A DNA stretch of 64,000 bases, taken from Marsupella aquatica. Its lineage: Eukaryota > Marchantiophyta. How positions within the stretch are numbered: position 1 is the first letter of the stretch; every line of letters starts with the position of its first letter. Position numbers and translations under genes: made by a program. Shown here piece after piece: positions 1 to 10,675 of the stretch. The stretch lies in contig OZ316896.1 of assembly GCA_973895155.1 (NCBI GenBank), positions 22,506,001 through 22,570,000 on the forward strand, read 5' to 3'. The notes beneath the pieces are model-generated. The model was not told the origin of the DNA and searched no databases. It worked only from the letters and a program-made list of their open reading frames with translations.

Positions 1-93
1 ATAGAAAGTTATTTCATTTCCTTGCCTCCTAGGCCAGCCCACATGCCTCTATGGGGCGCCCTTGGATGGGGGGGGGGGGGATGTTTGGGGCAA
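1..93. other. No gene seen; G-rich tract
   Basis: Left edge of the window. It contains a short poly-G run near 67-80 and no supported coding or repeat structure. Confidence 0.4.
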
Positions 94-1090
94 GGAGCCT
101 TCTCATTATAATGTGTCCGTTTGCACCATGGGAGTCTGAAGTTTGGTCTAACTTATTCTTTTTGGTATGTACCGTACACCCAGAACATCAAGATCATCCA
201 TTTTTTACAAGCAATTTAATCTAAAGTGAAAAAAATTGATTTTGAAAACCTACAAAAATTAGTGTTAGGGAACACTCATTCTTGCATAACTTCAATCAGG
301 GTGAACAGTGTAGGTGATCATCTAATCTCCTGTCAATTGTGGAAGCCCAAAGAACTGTGGAATTCATTGTTTAAGCTTGTGATTGAGAGTAGATGGCAGG
401 GTTCAACCGAGGCTTAACATGCAACAAAAGTGGAGTCGTTGGAAGAGGCAAGGAGCCTTCTGATTATAATGTGTCCCTTTGTATCATGGGAGTCTGAAGT
501 TTGGTCTAACTTATTCTTTTTGGTATGCACTGTACACCCAGAACATCAACTTATTTGGAAAGGTGCGAATTGAATTCCATTTTGGAGACTCATCTACACT
601 GTTCACCGTAATTAGTGTGACTAACACTAATTCAAGAGCACCCATTTTTAGGGTCTATTTGCAAATTAAATGTTAGTCACACTAATTTTGTGCTAACATT
701 ATTTTTGCGCACATGTATTAGTGTTATAGTGGTCTTAAGAGTGTAAAAAATAGAAGGAAGAAAACTATGTAGAAAAAATACATTAGTGTTACTTTGGAGT
801 CAAGATCATCCATTTGGAGTCAAGATCATCCATTTTTTACAAGCAACTTAAACTAAAGTGAAAAAAAATTATTTTGTAAACCTACAAAAATTAGTGTTAG
901 GGAACACTCATTCTTGCATAACTTCAATTAGGGTGAACAGTGTAGGTGATAATTAGGTGATAATCTAATCTCCTGTCAATTGTGGAAGCCCAAAGAACTG
1001 TGGAATTCATTGTTTAAGCTTGTGATTGAGAGTAGATAGCAGGGTTCAACCGAGGCTTAGCACGCAACAAAAGTGGAGTCGCTGGACGAG
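94..1090. repeat. Tandem partial duplication of the P450 3' end
   Basis: Bases ~94-448 reappear at ~449-553 plus ~822-1090. The repeated unit carries 3' flank and the last ~24 codons of the cytochrome P450 that ends at 1014. In the outer copy the antisense reading (about 371-447) still ends with the same Tyr-Ser-Gln-Ser-Gln-Ala-stop, with a few substitutions (HVKPRL instead of RAKPRL). It is therefore a decaying fragment and not a second gene. The inner copy is split by a ~270 bp AT-rich insertion. Confidence 0.8.
554..822. mobile_element. ~270 bp AT-rich insertion in the duplicated P450 flank
   Basis: The outer repeat copy runs straight through 'acatcaagatcatcc'. The inner copy is interrupted at 'acatcaa' and resumes near 822. 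The inserted DNA has internal inverted motifs (ttagtgtgactaacactaa and atgttagtcacactaa). It ends in a 21-bp tandem repeat containing 'gagtcaagatcatcca'. It behaves like a small non-autonomous element, but I could not define terminal repeats. Confidence 0.4.
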
Positions 1091-3386
1091 ACAAGGTAGT
1101 AATCACCTCCGCCTTGTCAATGTCGTCGATTGTCTTCCCAGGTAGCGGACTCCAATCAAAGGCATGAGCGAGAGTGGCAATCACTCTCTGAACCGTCAGC
1201 AGCCCCATCGGAGCCGCTGGACACTTCCGCCTCCCACTTCCGAATGGAAGCAAGCTGAAGAGATTCCCCTCTGTGATATTGATCTTTTCCTTCGAGTTCA
1301 TGAACCTCTCAGGATTGAACTTCTCAGGGTCTTCCCAGTTAAGAGGGTCCCGAGCAATGAGTTCAACGTACACAAAGACAGTTGTGTTGGCAGGGACGAA
1401 GAACCCTTGCACGGTCGTTGCTTCTGCGGAGAAGTGGGAGACCAAGAGAGGAACAGGAGGGTGCAACCGAAGGGTCTCATGAATAACAGCTTGAAAATAT
1501 GGCAGCTTGGGGTAATCAGACTCCTCCACGGGTCGCTCTTTGCCAACTACTTCGTCCATCTCCTTTTGCAGCTTGGTGAGACAATCTGAGCAAAAATTGG
1601 CAAGGCATCTTAAATGTCAACAACTATTTTACAGCTTCGAAAGGGTCTCTCTCTACGCATCAGAATACGTGAGTCGATTGGATTTCTAGTTGTTCTCTTC
1701 ATTTTGTTGCGAGCCTGGTTGCGAGCATGTTGTGTCGTGTTGTATTGTGTGACTTATTGCACGTGATTAATTGGATACCGTCATGGACTTAGCGAGTCAT
1801 GGTCCGAAAGCTTTCTTGTACTCAGGGGGCGGCAAGATGTACGGTACAACGAAAAGGAAGTGATCACAACAATTTTCCAGATTCCCTTTTACCTGGATTT
1901 GTGACGAGCTCCAGGATACCCCACTCTGCAGTGATAGCACTACTGTCCGTTCCTCCAACTAGCATGTCGAAAAGAGAGCCCAAAACAGCGTTCTCAGAAA
2001 TTTTCCCCTCGTCATGAAGTTTCAGCATAGTGTCCAGAAAGTCTGTGTCTGTGGAGCGCTTATTGGTCCTCCTCGCTTCTCTGTGATCCTGAAATCACAA
2101 TTCCAACGATCGCAATTCCTAAGAAACACATATCTTCAATATATTCTATTCTCTGCATGTCAGCATGTCGACACAGGATCCAAACTTGATCCAAAATTAG
2201 TGCTGCTTTCCTGCAACGCTTCAGTTCCGTGAACTGTACCTCAATACTCTGCCCGAACACCCTACGACAGAGCTGGTTGTACTCCTTAAACTCTTTGGTG
2301 CATCCTTGATAATTCACCAAAGCAAGCCATGGGAATATGTCCCCGAGATTCAGTTTCAAAATGAGATCAGTGGCGCTGCGGATAATGTCAGGGCAGTGCT
2401 TGAGCTGGTCCGTTTCGGAGGTCAGTGAATCAGAGTACCGCCTTCCGAAGATGAGCGAGCAGAGCAAGTTGACGGTCAGGTCGAGGGTCGACTTGCCCAC
2501 GTTTATGATACCTTCTGAGTTTATCTGCCTTTGGATGTCCTCCGCCAGAAACATACCTGCAACAAGTTTGTTAACAATGAGTGCACCTTGAAACACAGTT
2601 TGTATCTGTTGTGGTCGTCCATCCGAAACAAGAGATGTGGCACAAGTTATGATTCCAAACTCGAGGAGAACCTACTACTCAAATCTCCATGAATCAGAAA
2701 AACGAGTGTTACACCATGAAAACACTGTATCTTGATGAATTACACCATCCAGCAACCGTCCGAGTGTTGGCATCCAGTCTCTAAATTAATAAAAGATCAA
2801 ATTATCATGGAATTCACGGCAACGACGTGAGAAGACTCGGTTGATCCAAATTAAAGCAAGAATTGTCCAGATAGCTCGTACCTTCACGCCTCCTCATGTT
2901 CACAAAACGGTGCTGCGCAGAGAGATTGAATACATTCACAGTGAGCAACTTCTTCAAGTTCTTGTGTGCCTCGTCATAATTGGCCAACAGAATGTCTTCG
3001 CAGTCAAACGCCATGTACTTGGCAGCGGATTTCAAGATTGCATTGATTGGTCTATTTGCGAATACAACATCCTTTGTCTTCAGAACTTCCTCGGCTCCCT
3101 CCGCTGTACCCACAATGAGTATCCCATGCGAACCGAGACGGAAATAGAAGATCTTCCCAAACTTTTTGGCCATTTTTTTGTACCACTCGCCAATGTTTGC
3201 CTCTACTGAGAACATGGCACCGACCACTGGCAGATTGAGAGGACCTGGCGGTAGATTGGCCCTAGATTTGGATCCCGGGAAGGTCTTGATTACGATCAGC
3301 CCGAGAACGACTGTCACAGTGACCGCAGCTAAAATCTTCGTCTCCAATTCATTTTCGAAGAAGATTTTCTCCACCCACTTGCCCAT
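1014..3386 (-). CDS. Cytochrome P450 monooxygenase (CYP71-clan type), 4 exons
   Basis: Haem-thiolate monooxygenase expected at the ER membrane; substrate unknown. Exons on the minus strand: 3386-2882, 2556-2240, 2088-1893 and 1585-1014. All introns are GT/AG and the phases match, giving 529 residues, a usual plant P450 length. Seen in the protein: a membrane anchor at ~18-35, LPPGP hinge at 45-49, I-helix GGTDSS at 319-324, ExxR as ETLR at 376-379, PERF at 431-434, and haem loop FGSGRRKCPAA with Cys461. The last loop residue is Ala463 where Gly is usual, and the I-helix Thr is Ser323; both occur in working P450s. I chose the ATG at 3386 (MGKWVEK) because it puts the anchor at the N-terminus. 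An upstream in-frame ATG-like start would add ~41 residues. Family assignment within the CYP71 clan is not possible by eye. Confidence 0.9.
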
Positions 3387-3529
3387 GATGGCTGTTGAAG
3401 TCGTAGATCCCGTTGCCGTCCACAAGCCCTTAGCGAAAATGAGATTTGTGAGGTTTCGCAGCATCAGGCCACAAAGTAGAATGGAAATGCATACTACTTG
3501 TGATTGCAAGTGTTCGAGTCTTCAATAGT

Positions 3530-3915
3530 TTCTATATGGAATGAATGAAATGGAATGTGCATGTTACTCTTCACCGGAAAAGCTACAGTTACTGATGGAC
3601 AGAGTAGGTGCCTGATTTTAACAGCCTCATGTGATGCCTGATGCTTTACTTTTTGTCGGGTAGTGATGTGTAAGTGGATAAAATTAGAGAGTAAAACTAG
3701 AATACATATTAAATGTGAATTGGATAAAATAATATAAGCAAAGCACATGCAAATAAAAGCACATAGTGACCCATGAAAAGTAAAATTAAAATTTTATGAC
3801 ACAAAGTTAAAAGCACATAGTGACCCATGAAAAGTAAAATTAAATTTTAAGACACAAAGTTATTAGTAGTTGTGCACTTATTTCAATGTGCCTTATTCAT
3901 GACACTCATTTCAAT
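3530..3915. repeat. P450 upstream region with a ~53 bp tandem duplication
   Basis: The AT-rich 5' flank of the P450 gene contains two head-to-tail copies of a ~53 bp unit (begins aaagcacatagtgacccatg) at about 3757-3860. No gene is seen. The region probably holds the P450 promoter, but no element can be assigned. Confidence 0.55.
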
Positions 3916-4330
3916 AAAAACCATAAACTATATATATCAAATTGCCAAAAAATAGAGGGTGCCGAACCGAGAGACATGATCCCTCAGGCAAAAGACCCAA
4001 TCAAGGGGGGGACCACCAAGGGGCCAAGAAAAGCAAGACACCACATAACAAAAGCAAACCCAAAGACGAGGACCTAAACGCCTACCTATCAACAAACAGG
4101 AGAGCCTGGTATAGCTTTGGTGTGAACAGCATGGGAGGGTCTAAGCAAAGGAATCCTACTAGAGGCCCTAAGACCAACAGCCTCCCCCCTACGAAGAATA
4201 GTGAATGTGTGTGCCCGCTGAAGCGCAACAGACACCCTCTGTCTAAAGAATGTGGTGATGACAAACACTGGGGGATGACAAACACGGTGGCTGACCCATG
4301 AGGCAAGGGTGAGGAAGACCCAATCAAAGG
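3916..4330 (-). repeat. LINE-type 3' end repeat, copy 1
   Basis: This block matches 15905-16150 in the same orientation. Shared landmarks are an AT-rich TATATATA stretch, then 'gatccc', then a segment around 'ggtgaacagcatgggagggtc' (there 'ggtgaactgcataggaaggtc'). It lies 3' of the minus-strand reverse transcriptase remnant, so I read it as the 3' non-coding tail of the same LINE family. Frames are broken. Confidence 0.45.
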
Positions 4331-4788
4331 CGCATGGATGTGGTAAATATAACAGAACTCATGTACGAAAGGGGGCCCAAAGAGGACTTACCGATAGCCA
4401 AGCCCCCAACCAACGCCCAAACCGGATAAGAGAGTGCCCGTACCGAATCTGAGAGTGCCTCAGATAGCATGTTGGAAAGGGTATGTCGGTGCATGCGATC
4501 AGAAATCACCTGTTGGACTTGATCTGGGCTGTCCAAAACAACTCCCTCAAATGCAGGGACCACGCTCTACATGTCCTCCGGCAATAATGACCGTGCATGA
4601 CAAAGCTGGACCTGAAACAGGAGAGCTCCGTTCTCCACTCCCATGACTGAGTCAGAGAGGATAGACCGAAGGTGTTGAGCTATGACGTCTTCCTTTATGA
4701 CAATACAATCGTGACTCATACCATGCTCACGTCCAGTCGACACAATCCATACAAGAGGAAAAGAAAAGCAAAGATAAGAAGGAAGCAT
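4324..4788 (-). pseudogene. Unidentified minus-strand reading frame with one internal stop
   Basis: About 154 codons in one frame, interrupted by a single stop at 4567-4569. The sequence includes 'VLDSPDQVQQVISDRMHRHT'. I do not recognise it. It lies between a LINE tail and LINE reverse transcriptase remains, so it is probably transposon-derived. Confidence 0.3.
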
Positions 4789-4789
4789 G

Positions 4790-5440
4790 ACAACGAATGA
4801 AGCTTTGTAGCGAGTGTCAAGGCGTGACTATCGACGACTGACCTGACGGCCTGAGCTGAACCTGAGCTTAAGAGATCTGAGTCAAGAGACATGGAAACCT
4901 AGAGTTAAAGAAGGCTACACAAGAAAATTGATGTAACTTTTACCCCCAAAAAATTATTGAAATAAAGTGAAGATGTTTTAAATTCTTTTAAGTTGAGTGC
5001 AAGAACTGTGAATTTCCCAAGTAATTAAGAACTTAAGTGCAAGCAAAAAGAAGTATAAAAGAGTGAGTTGAATTAAAAGGATGTGTTAAATTAGGATTAA
5101 GTATGGAATAAAAATGAAAGTTGATTATGAATTTAAAAAAGCACTAAGTTAGATTTAGGTTAAGAGAAAGGACCACCTTCAACCTTGATTGAAACAAAAA
5201 TAAATTAAATAAATAAATGAAACCCTTGTTTAATGATTGAGTATGAAAGATGAAAACTAAGTGAATTTTAATATGTGGTTTGGATATAAGTATCTATTAA
5301 TATGAAATGGGAAGCGATATAGAGGGTCCCTAGAATATTAGTAAAACCCTTTTCTACATCACAATAAATGGTTTCCCGGACAACGGTAGGAGGGACTGTC
5401 TGGAGAAGATAGGAAGGATGTTGAATAAAACACAGGACCA
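4790..5440. other. AT-rich spacer, no gene seen
   Basis: A/T-rich sequence without long frames on either strand. Nothing was identified. It may be insertion sequence within the degenerate LINE. Confidence 0.4.
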
Positions 5441-6602
5441 GGATCAAAAAGGAGATCTAGGCATCCCCCAAGGCCACCAACTGGTCAATATGCAATAAGT
5501 CCTGGGATAGGGCAGCCTGAAAAAAATCATGCTCAAAGACAGCTCCCCCCAATGGCACCCCAAGGACTCTAATGCACTTGAGCCGAATGAGTATACCAAG
5601 AGGTGGAGTGAAGGAGTTGGGGAGGGGGAGACAAGACTAAACCCCACACTTCCTAGGCTAAACTGAAAGACCAATGAGGGTAAGCTGGTCCACAAAGTGG
5701 GAATAGGCATCCCCAACAAGCGAGACCGGGACAACAATGTGAGTATTGTCCGCAACAGAAAGAAACCAGCAGCCCGGGAAAGCAGCCAAAGAGGCTTGAA
5801 TAGCACAAAGATGCGCCACAACAAACAATGCCTAGTCCTAGACTCGGAGGAAATGGTCAAGTAGGACCTAGAAACAAGCTTGGGGGTTTGACTATAAAAA
5901 ATTTTAGGAACCACATGCGATCCAAAATAGGTATTTTTCATAGAAATTAGCTAAATTTTTAAAAAATGTATGAAACAAAAGAAGGTATTATAAACCCATA
6001 TTTGTAGAATATTCTCTAATATATACCTTTTATAAAGTAAAATAGGTCATTAATATTGGAAGTTGAGAATATTTTTGGAATATTCATGTTATAAAATAGG
6101 TGTGTTTATATTAGGCTAGGATCGCACGTGGTACCCCAAAATATACACTAAGTTAACCCCCCGAGGAAACAAGATGGTCAGGGTAAACCAAGGGGGTTGG
6201 GGCCCCATAGAAGGCCCAGGCAAAGGGGATGCATGAGGGATGCAATCTCCCCTCCAGCGGCCCACAACTCCTCAAACATGATCCAAAGGGATACGGAGTT
6301 GAATGCGTTAGCCACATCCACCTAAATACCCACCCAGTCGAGGTGGATATCCAAGATGGCACGAAGGCCATGCACCGCAATCTTGCAACCGCCAGGGTGG
6401 CCACACCAAACTGGTGAGGAAAAAAATGAGATGAAAATGGAGCCCGAGTCTGAGACAAATACAACAGCTCACCAATCAAAACAAGACCTCCCCGATGGCC
6501 AAGGGCCTGACACCCCCAGTCTCTTTGGCCATAGCCAAAAGCCAACAGGCCCCCAAAAGCCAAGCGACCATAGGAGGAATACTCCCTGCAACATGGGCAC
6601 AA
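5440..6602 (-). pseudogene. Decayed non-LTR (LINE-type) reverse transcriptase
   Basis: Across shifting minus-strand frames one can read, in order: 'AKETGGVRPLAIGEVL' (~6560-6500), 'QFGVAT', 'VDVANAFNSVS' (the first catalytic Asp block, ~6320), 'SSESRTRH' (~5870), then 'ASLAAFPGCWFLSVADNTHIV' (~5790-5730), where VADN replaces the catalytic YADD-like box, and 'IRVLGVPLGG' (~5560). This is the domain order of a reverse transcriptase. Several stops (for example in the segments after VADN) and frameshifts make it non-functional. A MITE splits it at 5907-6137. The N-terminal zinc-finger part of the same element type lies at ~13.9-14.8 kb. Confidence 0.75.
5907..6137. mobile_element. ~231 bp MITE with terminal inverted repeats
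   Basis: The left end reads GGAACCACATGCGATCC. The reverse complement of the right end reads GGGGTACCACGTGCGATCC, so the ends are imperfect inverted repeats of 17-19 bp. The interior is AT-rich and non-coding. Reverse transcriptase homology stops on one side and resumes on the other, which shows insertion into the LINE. Flanks are AT-rich and the target duplication is ambiguous. Confidence 0.65.
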
Positions 6603-7045
6603 ACTTAGAACAACTCAAAAAAACCAGATGTTGAGTCGTCACATGTTGATCTTGTAGGTGCTTGAATCTCATCACAGAAACCCTGCCCGTTGTCGCAAGG
6701 ACTGAATGTAGGGGTCACCTCGGGAAAATGGATTGTTTCTGGCTGCGATCCAGACAAGTGATAAACACAATTTGGGGCCCAAACTCAAACACTTTACTTT
6801 CTGAAAACTTTGTGATCAATACAATGGGTGCCCTCGAGCGGGTCACTCATGAAAGCCTGGTGTCTAACCCTTCGGCGGGCTGCTATCTATCTTCCATTGA
6901 GCTATCGTCCTCTGGAAAGCTATCAAGTCAGAAATCCACGAAAATCCAATTCTTCAAGTGCTCAAGCTCAGAACTTCGATCCTACTCAAATTCTATCAGT
7001 TTGCATCACCAACGATCCAACTCTCAAGCTCGCTGGTTCACAATC
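6603..7045. other. No gene supported
   Basis: Lies between the LINE remnant and the LTR-like block. Short frames exist but carry no recognisable motif. It could be internal sequence of the LTR-type element whose terminal block follows. Confidence 0.3.
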
Positions 7046-7400
7046 GATAACACCTTGTCGCGCCAATAACCCGGGCCTTAATCCGAGTCTCGGGGGTCCA
7101 CTATATGGGGACCTCCCCATCGCCTGCGACGTTTTTAGGCCTCGGACCCCCTAAAATGTAAGAATTTTTTTTTATTTTTTAACCCCTATAAAGTTGGAAT
7201 ATTCTTGGAATATTCCAAAAATTGGATTAAAAAGACCCTAATGTTCTTATAAGTGTCAAAATTAAATTTAAAAAACCCTATTGTTCTTCTACAAAAATTC
7301 TTAAGTCTTCCCTTAGAACCAATAAAATGACCCTATCCTTCGTCGCACGTGATATGTCATTTTTGTGGAAGTGAAACCCCCGAGATCCGAGTTAGTTCCT
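7046..7400 (-). repeat. LTR-like block, inverted relative to 45.85-46.17 kb
   Basis: The reverse complement of this block matches 45845-46170. Shared landmarks are 'cacgtgcgacgaag', 'agggtcattttattgg', paired 'ggaatattcc' motifs, and the terminal 'agggggtccgaggcctaa' with 'cgtcg' downstream. Read on the minus strand it is followed by TTGGCGCGACAAGG, which resembles sequence just inside plant Ty3-type LTRs. No partner LTR in direct orientation was found, so it may be a solo or truncated LTR. Confidence 0.5.
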
Positions 7401-8286
7401 TGGCGCGCGCACGACCACCAGTAGAGGTAAGGTTTTGCGCAAGGAGGTGTGTAGTGGCCCTAGTTAGCCCAAGTCGGACTATATTGATATACGTACCGGT
7501 ATAATATTACATGACAATCACTGATATCATAGGTATTTTTTATTTCCACCTCTGGAAGACTCCCATAGTTAGTGACTCGAACTAACTCCTGGCTTGGGGA
7601 CTTTCAAGCCATTGACGCGACTTAGAACTTTGCAACATGCACTTCTTCAACAATCCCAACCATTTAGTTCGCACCCCGTGCGTCCCTTAAAATGGCGCCT
7701 TTGCCCAGGCAAGGCATGCATACAACACCAGTTACTCGTGAGAGATCAAAGGGAAAAGACTTGTTTTACTCAGATAAGAGGAACTAGTTTACATAGTTGA
7801 CTTGACTTCTAAGGGATCAGCAGGCCTAATGGCAGTCGATGTCTAGTCTCTACGAGGTCCTGCCCCGCACTTGCCGAGCAAGCTCGACTTTGGCTCTTAC
7901 TCCTTAGTGCTCTCTGATCCTACTCAAGCCGGGACTCCCTGTGCCTCACCTGTCCTTATACTAAGATAAAACCAAGCCTCTCCCCCTCCCTTAGCGGAAG
8001 GGGGAACCTAAATACTACTTTGCGGAAAGGAACCGGAAGATACTACCTCCCGGGGTGATGCCTAACTGACTAACTACCTTCTGACTAGTTGGCCGTATTT
8101 CCCCTGACCGGTTGACCATCAGTGGCAAGGGGCGCTGACCGGGGCGTCAGTAGCTAAGTCTATTGCTCACAATTCTAGTCCGTCAATGGACTCTATCCTA
8201 CATCGGCTGGCCCTAACTGACCCTGCCCTAATCCTTTCTACTTCGCTGCTAATCGGCGCCTAATGACAACTATTCTATCGTTAAGT
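7401..8286. other. No gene supported
   Basis: Moderately GC-rich sequence between the LTR-like block and the gag-like pseudogene. No coding motif or clear repeat was seen; possibly transposon interior. Confidence 0.3.
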
Positions 8287-10675
8287 CTAATAAAAAAGAT
8301 GTCGCTGACCCAACTGCATCGAGCGGCGCCTGCCCGCTTCTCCACTAACCACCCCTTGCGCGTGTGTTGCCGTTGGTCCAGGGTTTGTCCTCTTGTCGGG
8401 ACGAGACCTCGAGCCACCTTGATCAGAGGTGGTTCCAGGTCCATCCCGCTGACATACGAGTAGGGTAATGCGCTCTTGCAAGGCCTTGTTATCCCGTACC
8501 GCCTCCTCCGCCTCGTTTGCGGCTTTGTCGGCCTCAGCCTGGAGCCGTGCCACCTCTAGGCTGAGCTGGCCGATGGTGTCACCATGGGTCTGGTTCTGCA
8601 TCAACTGTTTGTCTCGCTCGGTGGAGAGACTAGTTACCTGTTGGGCTGCCTTTGTGAATTGGTCGTTGAGGTCGGTCAGGTTGGTAACCCGAGCCGAGGA
8701 CTCCGAGCGCAACTGAAGTACAGTATCCTCTAGTTTCTCGAGGTCCGCTTGAGTCGGGAGCAACTCTTGGTTGAGTCCTTCTTGCTGGTTGGTGGTGCGG
8801 ACTAACTCGTCACGGCGTGCAGTGGTCTCCTCCTCCGGATGCTCCACTACCATCTGGAGTCGTCCGATCTTGTTTCCCTTTGCCATGAGTTCTTCCTCCA
8901 GGCGGTTTACGATTCAAGGTTGATACTCTAACATGAAGGAAGTTGGTTGGAAGTATTGTGCGACTTGTTGCCCGATATACGTCGCCAGTTCCTCCGATAG
9001 GTTCTGGCTAAACTTCTGGACCAGGTTGTGGGCTACGGTACCCGGGACTACCTGGCAGAGGTGCGTCCTCAGGCGGGGCGACCACTTCCTCCGTAGTCCG
9101 TAATGGGGAGGGAATGGTTTCTTCAGGCGGCGGAGGAATGGGAGGTGGTTGTGTTGGGGGTAGCGAAGGAGGTGGCGGAGGTGTAGTCCGCGGTGCTGCA
9201 GGTTCGGGATTTACCCGAGGTGTGGTAGTCCGCTCAATCAATGCAGTCTCTTCAGGAGCGGGGGCGACGCTAGTCGGGCCCGAGGTGGCCATATTCTTTC
9301 CCTTGGCCTTCCGCCGTGCCTTGTACCAAGCTAGGATGATGGCGATTTGACTTCCTAGATAGGTCTTTCCCCCGATGACATACCTGCTTGAGCCCGCTTA
9401 AGCTCCCCCAAGAACATGCGGCTAAAGAATTGGGCCCAGTTCCGCCGTTTGTACTGCTCCACTTGTACAATCGTACAGAGGGAGATCTCGGATCATTGCT
9501 AGATCATGTGTAAGGTAGTCCGTATGAAGTTAAGCCGCTCCATACAGACTAAGTTGGTACATGACCCCTGCTTATACCCGTTGTCCGTCTTACCCTCGGG
9601 TTTGAAGTGTTGGGGTCTATACTCCTTATCCCAAATTTGGAGTTCAACCGACATGGGCCCGGTTGGTAGACAAGATTTGTGCCAACCGATACTCCGTAAG
9701 CAATAGGGTCTGCCCTGAGACCTTGGTGGCAGCCGCATCAATGTCAAAGTTGGAGATGAACTCATAAACATCCTTTGCCCCGGATGCGCTAGGCCTCCAT
9801 AGCAAATGAGCAAACTGCTCCAACTGATGCTCCTTAAGGTAGCTCGCGTGGTCTGGTTTCTTGATGGCGGTCTAGACTACCTCGGGGACACAGATTACCT
9901 ACAGCAGGTCCGGCTGTCGGTGGTCGGAGGGCCATTGGGATTGGTTGTTGGATGGCGGGTTGGCCGGGGCAACAACAGGTACGAGGGCGGCATTAGTCCA
10001 TGCAGTTGGTTCTGGACCCGGCATATTCCTTGCTCGCTTACGGGAGCATTGCTCTAGTTGCGGACTAACTGGTCCGTCAGAACCTAAAGAGCACTCAGTG
10101 TTGTTCACTGGACGGACTTGGGTTCGGTTTGGGGGTACGCCGGTAGTCATAGGCCGAGTGGCTAGGGGTGCCGTCGGAGTAGCCATATCCTAGTCGAAGG
10201 TGTTGGAGCTTTCCTCGAGAAACATGAGATTACGTGCCGCTTCCTGTTGTCTGCTGATGTCCTCTTTGCGCTTTTTGGCTGCAATTTGCTGGTCGATGTA
10301 ACCCGGGATCATGTCAAACTCCGCCTGAGTCAGCTTCTGGCCGCCCTTCAGCCTAAAGAACTTTGTGGGGACTTCAAGAATTGTCTCTGCTATCGATCTA
10401 AGTCCCTCCTCGCTAAGGTATAGCTCGGTAATGTAGTCTCGTAGCTCATTGTAGCTGGAATCCCTGGTGATTGTTGTCTTCTCACAGTTAACCTGTGCTA
10501 CCTTGGCCACCAACTTCGCGTATCTTTGTTCGTAGGCAACTTTCTCGGGGCAAGAGTACCAATAAGTCTTGGAGAACTTAGCACCTACCTCGCCAAACAA
10601 GGTCATACTAACCTTTGCAGTCCTTTTTTTGAGTCTGCCTCCCCCGCCCTGACTAAATCTTGTCACAATACGCAC
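8287..10675 (-). pseudogene. Decayed gag-like / uncharacterised transposon ORF
   Basis: Minus-strand coding traces run from 10675 to 8287. First comes a ~161-codon frame, stopped by TAG at 10190-10192. The same frame resumes at once (ATG at 10186) and continues to 9899. Further pieces include 'DVYEFISNFDIDAAATKV' (~9760), 'ELQIWDKEYRPQHF' after a frameshift near 9655, a Pro-rich stretch (9008-9292) and a C-terminal coiled coil rich in Gln, Glu and Leu heptads (8287-8886). Layout (globular N-terminal region, Pro-rich linker, coiled coil) suits a gag-like protein of an LTR element, but no protease, RT or zinc knuckle was found nearby. Stops and frameshifts make it a pseudogene. Confidence 0.45.

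Noticed and set aside
226-676. Two short plus-strand frames near the left edge
   Set aside because: They lie in the duplicated 3' flank of the P450 gene and show no coding features.
1164-1589. Plus-strand frame of 141 codons
   Set aside because: Antisense to the last P450 exon.
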